A stretch of 64,000 nt of DNA from an uncultured Rhodocyclaceae bacterium (GTDB lineage: Bacteria; Pseudomonadota; Gammaproteobacteria; Burkholderiales; Rhodocyclaceae). Each line of letters opens with the position of its first letter. Within the stretch, counting starts at the first letter, position 1. The notes under the pieces are model-generated. The model saw only the letters and a list, made by a program, of their open reading frames with translations. It searched no databases and was not told where the DNA came from. The stretch covers positions 3,096,060 to 3,160,059 of the forward strand of contig OU015322.1 of assembly GCA_907163225.1 (NCBI GenBank). Reading direction: 5' to 3'. The position numbers and the translations under genes were made by a program. Positions 18,556-31,000 of this stretch are shown in pieces.

Positions 18556-18583
18556 TTTTTTAGTCCAAAAAAGGGGAGGCCAA

Positions 18584-20650
18584 ATGAATTCAGCGTTGTG
18601 GTTGGCGCTTGGTTGCGCCGTGTTGGCGATTCTGTATGGCTGGATATCCAGCCAGCAGATTCTAGCGTTGTCTGCAGGCAACGACCGCATGAAAGAGATC
18701 TCCAAAGCGATCCAGGAGGGTGCGGAAGCCTATTTGAGCCGGCAGTACAAAACCATTGCAATGGTCGGCATTGTCCTGTTCATCGTGATTGGTGTCATTC
18801 CCAAACTGGGCTGGCTGACTGCGTTTGGTTTCCTGATTGGCGCCGTTCTTTCAGGGGCGGCCGGCTTCATCGGCATGAACGTTTCGGTTCGCGCCAATGT
18901 GCGTACCGCCGAAGCGGCCCGTAACGGTATCGCACCGGCACTTGACGTTGCCTTCAAGGGCGGAGCGATTACCGGCATGTTGGTCGTCGGTCTCGGCCTG
19001 ATCGGCGTCGCCGGCTACTTTGCCTTCCTCAAGTCAGCCAATGGTGCGGGTGCCGATCTGCACCACGTTATCGAGCCGCTGGTCGGTTTGGCCTTTGGTT
19101 CCTCACTGATTTCCATCTTCGCCCGTCTCGGCGGCGGCATTTTTACCAAGGGCGCCGACGTTGGTGCCGACCTGGTCGGCAAGGTTGAAGCCGGCATTCC
19201 AGAGGACGATCCGCGCAACCCTGCCGTGATTGCCGACAATGTCGGCGACAATGTTGGCGACTGCGCGGGCATGGCGGCTGACTTGTTCGAGACCTATGCG
19301 GTGACAGTGGTGGCGACCATGGTTCTGGCTGCGCTGATAATCAAGACTACCGCCGGCCTTGGCGAAAATCTGGTGCTCTACCCGCTCGCCTTGGGTGGCG
19401 TCTCGATCATCGCCTCCATTGTCGGCTGCTATTTCGTCAAGGCCACCGAAGGCGGCAAAATCATGGCGGCCTTGTATCGTGGTTTGATCGTCGCTGCCGT
19501 GCTAGCCCTGATCTTCTACTATCCGGTGACTTCATGGTTGATCGGCGCCGGCGCAACGCTTCCCGACGGAACGGTTATCAATACCATGACGATGTTCGGC
19601 TGCTCGGTTGTCGGCCTCGCCCTTACCGCTGCCTTGGTCTGGATTACCGAGTACTACACCGGCACCGATTACGCGCCGGTGAAGCATGTCGCAGCCGCTT
19701 GTCAGACGGGTCACGCTACTAACATCATCGCCGGTATCGGTATTTCCATGAAATCCACGGCTTGGCCGGTTCTTTCTGTTTGTGCGGCGATTTTTGCTGC
19801 GCACGCGATGGGCGGGCTATTTGGTATCGCCATTGCTGCCACGTCCATGCTGTCGATGGCCGGCATCGTCGTTGCACTTGACGCCTATGGCCCGATTACC
19901 GATAACGCTGGCGGTATTGCCGAGATGGCCGGGTTGCCAAAGGAAGTTCGTGACGTCACCGATCCGCTGGATGCCGTGGGAAATACGACCAAAGCAGTCA
20001 CCAAGGGCTACGCCATCGGCTCTGCCGGTCTGGCCGCGCTGGTGTTGTTTGCAGACTATACCCATGGACTGGAAGCCGTTTCCGGCAAGGTCTTTACCTT
20101 TGATCTCTCCAACCATCTGGTGATCATCGGACTCTTCATCGGTGGCCTGATTCCCTTCCTCTTTGGTGCCATGGCCATGGAAGCGGTGGGGCGCTCAGCC
20201 GGTGCGGTTGTGGTCGAGGTTCGTCGCCAGTTCAAGGAAATTCCCGGGATCATGGAAGGAGCCGCCAAGCCTGACTATTCGCGTGCCGTGGATATGTTGA
20301 CCGTGGCGGCGATCAAGGAAATGATGATTCCCTCCATTTTGCCTGTCGCGGTCCCTATCGTGGTCGGACTGATTCTGGGGCCAGTGGCGCTCGGGGGGCT
20401 GCTGGTTGGCACGATCGTGACCGGGTTGTTTGTCGCTATTTCAATGACGACGGGCGGGGGGGCTTGGGACAATGCCAAGAAATATATTGAAGATGGGCAT
20501 TTCGGTGGCAAAGGTTCAGATGCCCACAAAGCAGCTGTTACCGGCGATACAGTTGGCGATCCCTATAAAGATACGGCTGGCCCTGCCGTTAATCCTCTTA
20601 TCAAGATCATCAACCTGGTTGCCTTGTTGATTGTTCCGCTGATTGCTTGA
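18584..20650 (+). CDS. hppA: Membrane-bound H+-translocating pyrophosphatase, K+-independent type
   Basis: A 688-residue integral membrane enzyme with about 15-16 helices that couples PPi hydrolysis to proton export. The active-site signature is [20 protein letters not shown], followed by [20 protein letters not shown]. The segment [11 protein letters not shown] carries Lys at the position (about residue 470) that is Ala in potassium-dependent enzymes, so this should be a K+-independent proton pump. Length is typical. GGGGAGG lies just before the ATG. A strong hairpin terminator follows at 20669. It recovers energy from PPi made by biosynthesis, or works with PPi-dependent Pfp encoded next door. 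Confidence 0.97.
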   Translation: MNSALWLALGCAVLAILYGWISSQQILALSAGNDRMKEISKAIQEGAEAYLSRQYKTIAMVGIVLFIVIGVIPKLGWLTAFGFLIGAVLSGAAGFIGMNVSVRANVRTAEAARNGIAPALDVAFKGGAITGMLVVGLGLIGVAGYFAFLKSANGAGADLHHVIEPLVGLAFGSSLISIFARLGGGIFTKGADVGADLVGKVEAGIPEDDPRNPAVIADNVGDNVGDCAGMAADLFETYAVTVVATMVLAALIIKTTAGLGENLVLYPLALGGVSIIASIVGCYFVKATEGGKIMAALYRGLIVAAVLALIFYYPVTSWLIGAGATLPDGTVINTMTMFGCSVVGLALTAALVWITEYYTGTDYAPVKHVAAACQTGHATNIIAGIGISMKSTAWPVLSVCAAIFAAHAMGGLFGIAIAATSMLSMAGIVVALDAYGPITDNAGGIAEMAGLPKEVRDVTDPLDAVGNTTKAVTKGYAIGSAGLAALVLFADYTHGLEAVSGKVFTFDLSNHLVIIGLFIGGLIPFLFGAMAMEAVGRSAGAVVVEVRRQFKEIPGIMEGAAKPDYSRAVDMLTVAAIKEMMIPSILPVAVPIVVGLILGPVALGGLLVGTIVTGLFVAISMTTGGGAWDNAKKYIEDGHFGGKGSDAHKAAVTGDTVGDPYKDTAGPAVNPLIKIINLVALLIVPLIA

Positions 20651-20668
20651 TCAATCGAGTGTCGTTCT

Positions 20669-20693
20669 AAAAGGCGGCCAAGGCCGCCTTTTT
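20669..20693 (+). terminator. Rho-independent terminator of hppA
   Basis: AAGGCGGCC, two bases, GGCCGCCTT then TTT form a strong stem 20 bp after the hppA stop. It separates the housekeeping block from the adhesin export operon. Confidence 0.85.
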
Positions 20694-20756
20694 ACATTTC
20701 TTTGAATGACATATTTCAGGCCAAGTTAGAATCGTGAAAAGAAATCTGGGAGTGGC

Positions 20757-22934
20757 ATGAGCGACGTTGCAAGCGGTTCCGCAGGAATTGGTGTGTCCGG
20801 AATTCGGGAGGATCTCCTGCATCATGACCCTTTGCTGGACTGCCTGGTCGAGTTGACTCGTATTCACGGCCGGCCGAGTACGCGAGCTGCGCTGGTCGCA
20901 GGCTTGCCTCTTGAAAAAGGATCATTGACACCTTCGCTCTTCGGGCGAGCAGCCAGCCGTGCAGGACTTTCTGCCAAGGTTGTCAAACGCACGCTGGATC
21001 GGATTGATGATGCGCTGCTGCCAGCCGTGCTGCTGCTCGATGGCGAGGAAGCTTGCGTTTTGCTTGGTTGGGACGAATCCGGCCAATTTGCCCGCTTGCT
21101 TTTTCCTGAGACCGCGCAGGGTACTGTCCAGTTATCGCGAGAAACGCTGACCGGGAGATATGTCGGCATAGCGCTTTTTGCACGGCCGCATTTTCGGTTT
21201 GACAGTCGGACGCCGGAAGTTGGCGAGATCAGGCTTCGGCACTGGTTCTGGGGGGCTTTGGCTGATCAGTGGCCGGTTTACCGTGACGTGCTGGGCGCTG
21301 CCCTGCTGATCAACATCGTCGCTTTGGCCATGCCGCTGTTCACGATGAATGTTTATGACCGGGTTGTCCCGAATCGGGCGATGGAGACCCTTTGGGTACT
21401 TGCCCTTGGGGTTGTCCTGATGATCGGTGTGGACATGGTATTGCGCTCGTTGCGTGGATATTTCATTGATCTGGCCAGTGCGCGGATCGACATGCAACTT
21501 TCTGCGACGATCATGGAGCGTGTCCTTGGCGTTCGCATGGAGGCAAGGCCGGCGGCTGTCGGTGCTTTTTCCTCGAATTTGCGTTCTTTCGAGTCGGTTC
21601 GGGATTTCATTACTTCGGCATCGGTAACGGCTTTTATCGATCTGCCATTCGCCTTGATTTTCGTGCTGGTGATTGCCCTTATTGCCTGGCAATTGATTAT
21701 TCCGGTTCTGTTAGCCATCGTGCTAGTTATTGTTTACGCGTATATTTTGCAGCACAAGATGCATGCCCTGTCAGAGACCACCTATCGTGCGGCAGCGCAG
21801 CGAAATGCCACGCTGATCGAGAGCCTGACCGCACTTGAAACCATCAAGACGCAGGGGGCGGAAGGCCTCATGCAGGCGAAGTGGGAAAAAACGGTCTCTT
21901 TCGTCGCCAGAGTCAATAGCCAAATGCGGTTTTTGTCCGCTGCAGCAACCAATGGCGCGATGGAAATCCAGCAGATCGTCAACGTGGTGGTCGTTATCGG
22001 TGGCGTCTATCTGATTGCTGACGGCAAACTCAGTATGGGTGGGCTCATCGCGTGCACCATGCTGACCTCGCGTGCCGTCGCGCCCTTGGGCCAAATGGTG
22101 GGCTTGTTGATGCAGTACCACAATGCCAAGGTTGCGCTGACTTCGCTCGATAAAATCATGGAGAATCCGGTCGAGAGACCAACGGATGCCAATTTTGTCC
22201 ATCGCCCTGAGCTGAAGGGCAATATTGAATTCCGTGACGTTCAGTTCAATTACCCCAATTGCCAGGTTGCCGCTCTGAAAGGCCTGACTTGCAAGATCAA
22301 TGAAGGCGACAAGGTTGTGGTGATTGGTCGCATCGGCTCCGGCAAGACCACATTTCAGAAACTCCTGCTTGGGCTGTATCAGCCGGCAGGTGGGGCTGTC
22401 AGCATTGATGGCGTTGATCTGCGTCAGTTGGATCCAGCCGATTTGCGGCGCAATATCGGTTACGTGGCGCAGGATGTCACCTTGTTTTATGGCACCTTGC
22501 GTGAAAATATATCCATCGGTGCACCCTATGCGGATGATGCAACTATTGTTGCCGCCGCCGAGGCTGGGGGCCTAACGGAGTTTGTCAATCGCCATCCCGA
22601 TGGGTTCGACATGATGATCGGCGAGCGTGGTGATTCATTGTCTGGTGGCCAGCGGCAAGGCGTAGCAATTGCCCGCGCTTTCCTGATGGATCCGCCTATC
22701 CTGTTGCTGGATGAACCAACAAGTGCGATGGATTTTTCGTCCGAACAGCAATTCAAGGATCGCCTCAAGCAGATGGCGGCGCACAAAACCGTCTTGATCG
22801 TTACGCATCGCAATAGTTTGCTCGATCTGGCAACGCGGGTGATGGTTGTGGATGATGGTCGAATTGTGGCCGATGGCCCGCGTGATCAGGTTATTCAGGC
22901 CCTCCAGAGTGGCCGTATCGGGAGGGCGTCATGA
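20757..22934 (+). CDS. lapB: Type I secretion ABC transporter with inactive C39-like domain (LapB type)
   Basis: A 725-residue inner-membrane permease/ATPase exporting large RTX adhesins. Residues about 20-160 form a C39-peptidase-like domain (HDPLLDCLVELTRIHGR) that lacks the usual catalytic arrangement, as in LapB and HlyB, where it docks the substrate. Membrane helices lie about 180-450. The ATPase has Walker A GRIGSGKTTF (about 523), signature LSGGQRQ (about 628) and Walker B ILLLDEPT. GGGAG precedes the ATG. Its stop overlaps the adaptor gene start by 4 bp (ATGA). No TolC-like outer-membrane gene (lapE) is in the window. The obvious cargo is the giant adhesin encoded downstream. Confidence 0.93.
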   Translation: MSDVASGSAGIGVSGIREDLLHHDPLLDCLVELTRIHGRPSTRAALVAGLPLEKGSLTPSLFGRAASRAGLSAKVVKRTLDRIDDALLPAVLLLDGEEACVLLGWDESGQFARLLFPETAQGTVQLSRETLTGRYVGIALFARPHFRFDSRTPEVGEIRLRHWFWGALADQWPVYRDVLGAALLINIVALAMPLFTMNVYDRVVPNRAMETLWVLALGVVLMIGVDMVLRSLRGYFIDLASARIDMQLSATIMERVLGVRMEARPAAVGAFSSNLRSFESVRDFITSASVTAFIDLPFALIFVLVIALIAWQLIIPVLLAIVLVIVYAYILQHKMHALSETTYRAAAQRNATLIESLTALETIKTQGAEGLMQAKWEKTVSFVARVNSQMRFLSAAATNGAMEIQQIVNVVVVIGGVYLIADGKLSMGGLIACTMLTSRAVAPLGQMVGLLMQYHNAKVALTSLDKIMENPVERPTDANFVHRPELKGNIEFRDVQFNYPNCQVAALKGLTCKINEGDKVVVIGRIGSGKTTFQKLLLGLYQPAGGAVSIDGVDLRQLDPADLRRNIGYVAQDVTLFYGTLRENISIGAPYADDATIVAAAEAGGLTEFVNRHPDGFDMMIGERGDSLSGGQRQGVAIARAFLMDPPILLLDEPTSAMDFSSEQQFKDRLKQMAAHKTVLIVTHRNSLLDLATRVMVVDDGRIVADGPRDQVIQALQSGRIGRAS

Positions 22935-24346
22935 GTCGCCTGAAAGCGGCAGTGGCCGGCGTGCACGGCGGCTTGGAGCGAGTGGCTCAAAAGGGTGCGC
23001 CCTATGTGGAAAGAATTCTTGGGCGCTTGCCAAGCAAGGAAGAAGTTGAGGTCGTCGATTTTGCAACCGATGCAGATCTGGCGATTTTGCAACAGGAGCC
23101 ATTGCGGGCTCGCGTGCTTTTGCGCTCGATCGGCGTGGTTTTTACGCTATTCGTTTTGTGGGCTGCATTCGCACAGCTTGACGAAGTAACACGTGGCGAA
23201 GGCAAGGTCATTCCGTCTCGGCAAGTACAAGTTCTTCAAAGTATTGACGGCGGTCTGGTTTCTGAAATTCTGGTGCGCGAAGGAGAGATCGTCCAGGCAA
23301 ATCAGCTGCTGATCAAGATCGATGAGACGCGTTTTGTGTCATCCGTAAAGGAAAACCAGGCGCAGTATCTCGGGCTGGTCGCCAAGGCTTCACGTTTGAA
23401 GGCGATTGCAGAGGGAAAGTCGTTCGTACCCCCACCCGAAGTTTTGAAGGCCGATGCCTCAATCGTTGCGCAGGAGCGCAAGCTCTACGAGGCGAGGAAT
23501 GAGGAGCTAGCAGCCGCTGTTTCAATTGCGCGCCAGCAACTCAATCAACGCCATCAAGAATTGAACGAAGCTCAGGCAAAGCGGGCTCAAGCCTCGCAGG
23601 GCTACGATCTCACCTCCAGAGAGCTGAACGTAACGCGGCCATTGATAAATTCCGGTGCGGTTTCCGAGGTTGAACTCTTGCGCCTGGAGCGCGATGTGTC
23701 TCGCTATCGTGGAGAGCGTGATATGGCAACGGCGCAAATATCCAGAGTTCAGTCCGCGATCAATGAGGCTCAGCGCAAGATCGAAGAGGTGGAATTGGCA
23801 TTCCGCAATGATGCAGGCAAAGAGCTTTCGGAAACGATGGCAAAACTAAACAGTTTGGCCGAAGGTAGCGTTGCCCTCTCGGATCGAGTGAAGCAATCGT
23901 CGATTCGCTCACCGGTAAAGGGAACAGTAAAGCGTTTGCTTGTGAATACCGTAGGCGGAGTGATCCAGCCAGGCAAAGACATGATTGAAATCGTGCCCCT
24001 CGAAGATACTTTATTGCTTGAAGCCAGGGTTTTGCCTCGCGATATCGCATTTCTGCGGCCAGGGCAGCCGGTTACCGTCAAGTTTACCGCTTACGACTTT
24101 TCCATCTATGGTGGCCTTGATGGAACGCTTGAGCATATAGGCGCAGATACGGTCATGGATGACAAGGGGAATGCGTTTTACACGGTACGTGTTCGTACCA
24201 GCAAGCCCGGTTTTGGCGATTCAAATTTGCCGATCATTCCAGGCATGATCGCTGAGGTTGATATTCTGACTGGCAAGAAGAGCGTTCTTGCCTATATGCT
24301 CAAGCCGGTCTTGCGGGCCAAGAACGTGGCTCTGACGGAGCGGTGA
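22931..24346 (+). CDS. lapC: HlyD-family type I secretion periplasmic adaptor (LapC type)
   Basis: A 471-residue membrane-fusion protein joining the ABC transporter to an outer-membrane TolC-like channel. One membrane helix lies at about residues 58-82 (LRSIGVVFTLFVLWAAFAQL). It is followed by the first lipoyl half (GEGKVIPSRQVQVLQSIDGG), a long alpha-helical hairpin (about 145-310) and the second lipoyl half plus beta-barrel (SSIRSPVKGTVKRLLVNTVG). The C-terminal region has GMIAEVDILTGKKSVLAYML, the HlyD family signature. It overlaps lapB by 4 bp and the LuxR gene by one base, so the three are coupled. Confidence 0.95.
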   Translation: MSRLKAAVAGVHGGLERVAQKGAPYVERILGRLPSKEEVEVVDFATDADLAILQQEPLRARVLLRSIGVVFTLFVLWAAFAQLDEVTRGEGKVIPSRQVQVLQSIDGGLVSEILVREGEIVQANQLLIKIDETRFVSSVKENQAQYLGLVAKASRLKAIAEGKSFVPPPEVLKADASIVAQERKLYEARNEELAAAVSIARQQLNQRHQELNEAQAKRAQASQGYDLTSRELNVTRPLINSGAVSEVELLRLERDVSRYRGERDMATAQISRVQSAINEAQRKIEEVELAFRNDAGKELSETMAKLNSLAEGSVALSDRVKQSSIRSPVKGTVKRLLVNTVGGVIQPGKDMIEIVPLEDTLLLEARVLPRDIAFLRPGQPVTVKFTAYDFSIYGGLDGTLEHIGADTVMDDKGNAFYTVRVRTSKPGFGDSNLPIIPGMIAEVDILTGKKSVLAYMLKPVLRAKNVALTER

Positions 24347-24963
24347 TGCAACACTGGATGGTTGACCGTGAAGCCATTGCCCTGCCTTCGTGGCAAGAGG
24401 CGATACCCAACGCGATATTGCTCCGGCGCGATCAGTTGGCGGCAATCTCTAGCGAGGAGCCTGGTATTTTTTGGTGTCGCCTACGGCACGGGGAGATTGT
24501 GGGTGCTATTTTCCCGCGTAAAGCCCTGAGTGCCGGACAGTTGCTTGTAGTGCTCGCCGATGAGCCAAACGAGTTGGTCGTAAGTGAAGCGTTAGCTTCA
24601 GGGGCTTCAGGGTGTTGCAACACCCATTCGGCCCCGGAAGTTTTGCGGCAGGTGGCCCTTGTCGTGGAAAACGGTGGCTTGTGGATCGGGCAGTCGCTGT
24701 TGCGGCAGCTGGTTGGGAGTACGTCGCGTCTGCTAGGCATGCGTTTGCCGGCGAGGAGCAGCGAAGACTGCTTGGCGCTACTCTCTGAGAGAGAGTCTCA
24801 GGTGGCCAGGCTAGTGGCAGGGGGCGCCAGCAATAAAGAAATTGCCGCGCAACTTTCTATCACTGAGAGAACTGTCAAGGCACACCTCTCGGCAGTTTTT
24901 GAAAAATTGGGTTTGCGTGACCGGCTTCAGCTCTCCTTGAAAATAAATGGAATGAGCATCTGA
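24346..24963 (+). CDS. LuxR-family regulator with degenerate receiver-like domain
   Basis: A 205-residue protein. The C-terminal HTH of the LuxR/NarL class is clear: LSERESQVARLVAGGASNKE (about 145-164), then SITERTVKAHLSAVFEKLGL. Residues 1 to about 125 align loosely with a receiver domain (EALASGASGCCNTH..EVLRQVALVVENGG), but the usual phospho-acceptor aspartate is not evident, so phosphorylation control is doubtful. ATG 24346 overlaps the lapC stop (TGATG); GTG one codon upstream is an alternative. Position between the export genes and the adhesin gene suggests it controls adhesin expression. Similar LuxR genes sit beside lapBC-type loci in other betaproteobacteria. Confidence 0.82.
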   Translation: MQHWMVDREAIALPSWQEAIPNAILLRRDQLAAISSEEPGIFWCRLRHGEIVGAIFPRKALSAGQLLVVLADEPNELVVSEALASGASGCCNTHSAPEVLRQVALVVENGGLWIGQSLLRQLVGSTSRLLGMRLPARSSEDCLALLSERESQVARLVAGGASNKEIAAQLSITERTVKAHLSAVFEKLGLRDRLQLSLKINGMSI

Positions 24964-25079
24964 AGTTATTTTGTTAAATATTTCACGCTTTTTTCAGTGA
25001 ACTGTACTTTGGTGCAATTGCTTGTTGAAATTGATACATTTACACTTTTGCAATCGTCAATAGTGTCTGGAGTATCGTC

Positions 25080-28000
25080 ATGGCTCAAGCTCAAGTTATC
25101 GCCCAAGTTTCTGTTCTTTCCGGTCAAGCATTTGCGCGTGACAGCGCCGGAAATACACGTCGCCTAAAACTTGGAGATGCAATCCGCGAGGGTGAGAGCG
25201 TGATTGCGGCTGATGGCTCCAAGGTGGTTTTGACGCTTGCCGACGGTCGTGAAATGAATGTGCGCCCTGGAGAAATAGCCAGGATCGATGCCGAGGTGGC
25301 GGCACCAATCAAGCCGGATGCTTCCGATAGTTCTGTCGCAAATAATCCCCAAGGTTTTCAGAAAATCGTCTCCGTGCTGAAATCCGGTGGCGATCTTGAC
25401 AGTTTGATCGAAGAAGATGCTCCGGCTGCGGGATTGGCGGGGCAGGGCGGTAACGAGGGGCATTCGTTCGTCGAGTTGCTGCGTATCGTTGAAACGGTTG
25501 ATCCGCTGGCTTTTCAGTTTGGCACGGATCGTGGGCGCCCACTAGAAACCATCGAAGGCGCGCCAGGTCAGCAGAATGCTGCTCCGGATGCAATTAACGA
25601 TAGCAACAGTCTGCAGATAAACAGCACGGCAACCGGCAGCGTGCTTGCGAACGATACCGGTTCCAATACGAATCCACTAACCGTCACCGGTTTCAGCGTT
25701 GATACCAACGGTGATGGCGTACCGGAGAATTTTTCTCCGGGCCAAACGGCTGCAATTGCAGGCGTTGGCTCACTGACTATCGGCGCCAATGGTACTTACA
25801 CCTTTGTGCCGTTGCTCGATTTTTCCGGCCCCATCCCGGTTGCCAGCTACGTCATCAGTGACGGCCAAGGCGGAAGCGATACGGCAACCCTGGCGCTGTC
25901 GATGATTCCCAACGCCGATCCGGATGCGGTCAATGATGGCCCGGTTCCCGTGGTTGAAGATACGCCGGTCAATGGAAATGTCCTGGCCAACGATACTGAT
26001 CCCAATGGAAATCCGCTGACCGTTACGGGCTTCAGCATTGATATAAATGGCGATGGCATTCCGGAGCAATTCACGCCGGGCCAAACCGCAACGATCGTTG
26101 GTGTTGGCGCGCTGACTATTGGCGCCAATGGTGCGTACTCGTTCACTCCTCTTCCGAACTACGCCGGGCCAGTTCCGGCCGCTACCTATAGCATCGGCGA
26201 TGGTCAGGGTGGAACCGATTCCGCGATGCTGGTCCTGGGACCCGTGACCCCGGTCAACGATGCCCCCGTCCCGGTCGTTACGCCGGTCACAGGTAACGAA
26301 GACACCCCGATTGCGCTCAACCTGTCAGGTACGGATCCGGATGGCACCATCCAGAGCGTGACGGTGACCGCCTTGCCTCCGGCCAGCGAAGGTGTGCTCT
26401 ATCTGCCGAACGGCGTCCCTGTCACAGCCGGTACGCCGCTTACCCCGGCTGATGCTGCCCAACTGGTCTTTGTCCCGGCTCCGAACTACAACGGCCCAGT
26501 CAATATTCCGTTCACCGTGACCGACAACCAGGGCCTTGAGTCCGCACCCGCGGTAGCGCCGATCACCGTGAATCCTGTCGTTGACCCGCTTATTTCCATA
26601 AACGACGTTACGGTCAATGAAGCGGCCGGAACAATGACCTTCACGGTCACATTGGATCAACCCACCTCGGCCACCGTCACCGTTGGCTACAACACCACCG
26701 ACGGCAGCGCCAGTAACCCGGCTGACTACACCGTCGCCACCGGCAGCCTGACCTTCGCCCCGGGCGTCGTCACGCAAGTGGTTACGGTCAACCTGCAAAA
26801 TGACGGTATTTACGAAGGATCGGAAACCTTCAACGTCAACCTCGTCACCCCCACCAACGCCACCATCGCAGACGGCATTGGTCTGGGCACCATCAAGGAC
26901 GACGGCACCGGCACGGGCGGCACGGACAACGACCAGCCGACGCTGACCATCAGCAACCCGACCGTGGCAGAAAACGGTGGCCACGCCGTATTCACCCTCA
27001 ACCTGTCCAACCCCTCGGCCCTGCCCACCACGGTCAGCCTGGCCCTGAGCAACGGCACAGCCAGCAACCCGGCCGACTACACCAGCGGCCTCGAAGTCTC
27101 CACCGACGGTGGTGTTACCTGGACGCCGGCGACCAGCGCCACCTTCGCCCCGGGCGTCACCAGCGTGCAAGCCCGTACCCCGATCGTAGATGACAACCTC
27201 GCCGAGACGACCGAAACCTTCACCCTGACCGCGACCACCACCGCTGGCGTCACCGCCAACCCGAGTGCCGTGGGCAACGCCAGCATCACCGACAACGACA
27301 CCCCGGCCTTCTCCGTCAATGACGTCAGCGTCAACGAAGGTGCCGGCACCATCAGCTTCACCGTCACCCTCTCCAACCCGAGCGCCGGCACCACCACCGT
27401 CGCCTACGGCACCACCCCGGGCACGGCGACCACCGCCGACTACGCCGCGGGCGTAAACGGTCTCACCGGCACGCTCACCTTCGCCGCAGGCGTCACCAGC
27501 CAGACCGTCACCCTCAACGTCACCAACGATATCGTCTTCGAGGGTCCGGAAAGCTTCAACCTCAACCTCAGCAGCGCCACCGGTGGCGCCGTCATTGCTG
27601 ACGCGCTCGGCATCGGCACCATCCTGGACGACGGCACCGGCCCTGGCGGCAGCAACGACGACCGGCCACAAGTCGGCAGCATCAGCAGCCCGACCATCGC
27701 TGAAGGCGGCAACCTCGACTTCACGGTCATCCTCACCCACCCGAGCAACACCCCGACCGTCGTCACCCTGACCCCGGCCAGCGGCAGCGCCACGCTCGGC
27801 ACCGACACCCAGCCGCTGCAAGTCTCCTTCGACAACGGCAGCACCTGGACCCCGGTGGTGGGCAGCACGGTCACCGTCCCGGGCGGCCACATCGACTTCA
27901 TCGTCCGCGTCCCGACCCAGAACGACAACATCTCCGAGCCCTCTGAGACCATCACCCTCGGCGCCGCCACTGCGCAAAACGCCGCCCCGGTCGTTGGCAC

Positions 28001-31000
28001 CGGCACCATCACCGACAACGACGGCACCCCGACCCTGACCCTCACCGGTCCGGCCCTGGTCAACGAAGCCGCCGGCACGCTGACCTACACCGTCACCCTC
28101 TCCAACCCGAGCAGCAGCACCGTCACCGTTGGCTACAACACCGCCAACGGCAGCGCCACGGCCGGCAGCGACTACACCGCCAGCAGCGGCACGCTCAGCT
28201 TCGCCCCGGGCGAAACGACCAAGACCCTCACCGTAGCCATCACCAATGACGCCACCTACGAAGGTCTGGAAAACTACAGCGTCAACCTGAACACCCCGGT
28301 GAACGCCAGCATCGCCACCGGCACCGTCAGCACCGGCATCGCCGACGACGGCACCGGCCAGGGCGGCGGCGACGACGACCGGCCGCAAGTCGGCAGCATC
28401 AGCAGCCCGACCGTCGTTGAAGGCGGCAACCTTGACTTCGCCGTCACGCTCACCCACCCGAGCACCACCCCGACCATCGTCACCCTGACCCCGGCCAGCG
28501 GCAGTGCGACGCTGGGCACCGACACCCAGCCGCTACAAGTCAGCTTTGACGGCGGCACCACCTGGACCCCGGTGGTAGGCAGCACGGTCAGCGTCCCGGC
28601 CGGCAACGCCGGCTTCCTCGTCCGCGTCCCGAGCATCAACGACAACATCTCCGAGCCCTCTGAGACCCTGACGCTGGGCGCCGCCACCGCGCAAAACGCC
28701 GCCCCGGTCGTTGGCACCGGCACCATCACCGACAACGACGGCACGCCGAGCCTCTCGATCAACGACGTCACCGTCAACGAAGCTGCCGGCACCGCCACCT
28801 TCACGGTGACCCTCTCCAACCCGAGCGCTGGCACCGTCACCGTTGGCTACAACACCACCGACGGCAGCGCCAGTAACCCGGCTGACTACACCGTCGCCAC
28901 CGGCAGCCTGACCTTCGCCCCGGGCGTCGTCACGCAAGTGGTTACGGTCAACCTGCAAAATGACGGTATTTACGAAGGATCGGAAACCTTCAACGTCAAC
29001 CTCGTCACCCCCACCAACGCCACCATCGCAGACGGCATTGGTCTGGGCACCATCAAGGACGACGGCACCGGCACGGGCGGCACGGACAACGACCAGCCGA
29101 CGCTGACCATCAGCAACCCGACCGTGGCAGAAAACGGTGGCCACGCCGTATTCACCCTCAACCTGTCCAACCCCTCGGCCCTGCCCACCACGGTCAGCCT
29201 GGCCCTGAGCAACGGCACAGCCAGCAACCCGGCCGACTACACCAGCGGCCTCGAAGTCTCCACCGACGGTGGTGTTACCTGGACGCCGGCGACCAGCGCC
29301 ACCTTCGCCCCGGGCGTCACCAGCGTGCAAGCCCGTACCCCGATCGTAGATGACAACCTCGCCGAGACGACCGAAACCTTCACCCTGACCGCGACCACCA
29401 CCGCTGGCGTCACCGCCAACCCGAGTGCCGTGGGCAACGCCAGCATCACCGACAACGACACCCCGGCCTTCTCCGTCAATGACGTCAGCGTCAACGAAGG
29501 TGCCGGCACCATCAGCTTCACCGTCACCCTCTCCAACCCGAGCGCCGGCACCACCACCGTCGCCTACGGCACCACCCCGGGCACGGCGACCACCGCCGAC
29601 TACGCCGCGGGCGTAAACGGTCTCACCGGCACGCTCACCTTCGCCGCAGGCGTCACCAGCCAGACCGTCACCCTCAACGTCACCAACGACATCGTCTTCG
29701 AGGGTCCGGAAAGCTTCAACCTCAACCTCAGCAGCGCCACCGGTGGCGCCGTCATTGCTGACGCGCTCGGCATCGGCACCATCCTGGACGACGGCACCGG
29801 CCCTGGCGGCAGCAACGACGACCGGCCACAAGTCGGCAGCATCAGCAGCCCGACCATCGCTGAAGGCGGCAACCTCGACTTCACGGTCATCCTCACCCAC
29901 CCGAGCAACACCCCGACCGTCGTCACCCTGACCCCGGCCAGCGGCAGCGCCACGCTCGGCACCGACACCCAGCCGCTGCAAGTCTCCTTCGACAACGGCA
30001 GCACCTGGACCCCGGTGGTGGGCAGCACGGTCACCGTCCCGGGCGGCCACATCGACTTCATCGTCCGCGTCCCGACCCAGAACGACAACATCTCCGAGCC
30101 CTCTGAGACCATCACCCTCGGCGCCGCCACTGCGCAAAACGCCGCCCCGGTCGTTGGCACCGGCACCATCACCGACAACGACGGCACCCCGACCCTGACC
30201 CTCACCGGTCCGGCCCTGGTCAACGAAGCCGCCGGCACGCTGACCTACACCGTCACCCTCTCCAACCCGAGCAGCAGCACCGTCACCGTTGGCTACAACA
30301 CCGCCAACGGCAGCGCCACGGCCGGCAGCGACTACACCGCCAGCAGCGGCACGCTCAGCTTCGCCCCGGGCGAAACGACCAAGACCCTCACCGTAGCCAT
30401 CACCAATGACGCCACCTACGAAGGTCTGGAAAACTACAGCGTCAACCTGAACACCCCGGTGAACGCCAGCATCGCCACCGGCACCGTCAGCACCGGCATC
30501 GCCGACGACGGCACCGGCCAGGGCGGCGGCGACGACGACCGGCCGCAAGTCGGCAGCATCAGCAGCCCGACCGTCGTTGAAGGCGGCAACCTTGACTTCG
30601 CCGTCACGCTCACCCACCCGAGCACCACCCCGACCATCGTCACCCTGACCCCGGCCAGCGGCAGTGCGACGCTGGGCACCGACACCCAGCCGCTACAAGT
30701 CAGCTTTGACGGCGGCACCACCTGGACCCCGGTGGTAGGCAGCACGGTCAGCGTCCCGGCCGGCAACGCCGGCTTCCTCGTCCGCGTCCCGAGCATCAAC
30801 GACAACATCTCCGAGCCCTCTGAGACCCTGACGCTGGGCGCCGCCACCGCGCAAAACGCCGCCCCGGTCGTTGGCACCGGCACCATCACCGACAACGACG
30901 GCACGCCGAGCCTCTCGATCAACGACGTCACCGTCAACGAAGCTGCCGGCACCGCCACCTTCACGGTGACCCTCTCCAACCCGAGCGCTGGCACCGTCAC

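Noticed and set aside
20281-20320. Further GGTCAAC occurrences (near 20300, 24365, 37163, 40388 and 41905) as motif copies
   Set aside because: They keep the short core but lack the spaced A/T tracts, so they may be chance matches.
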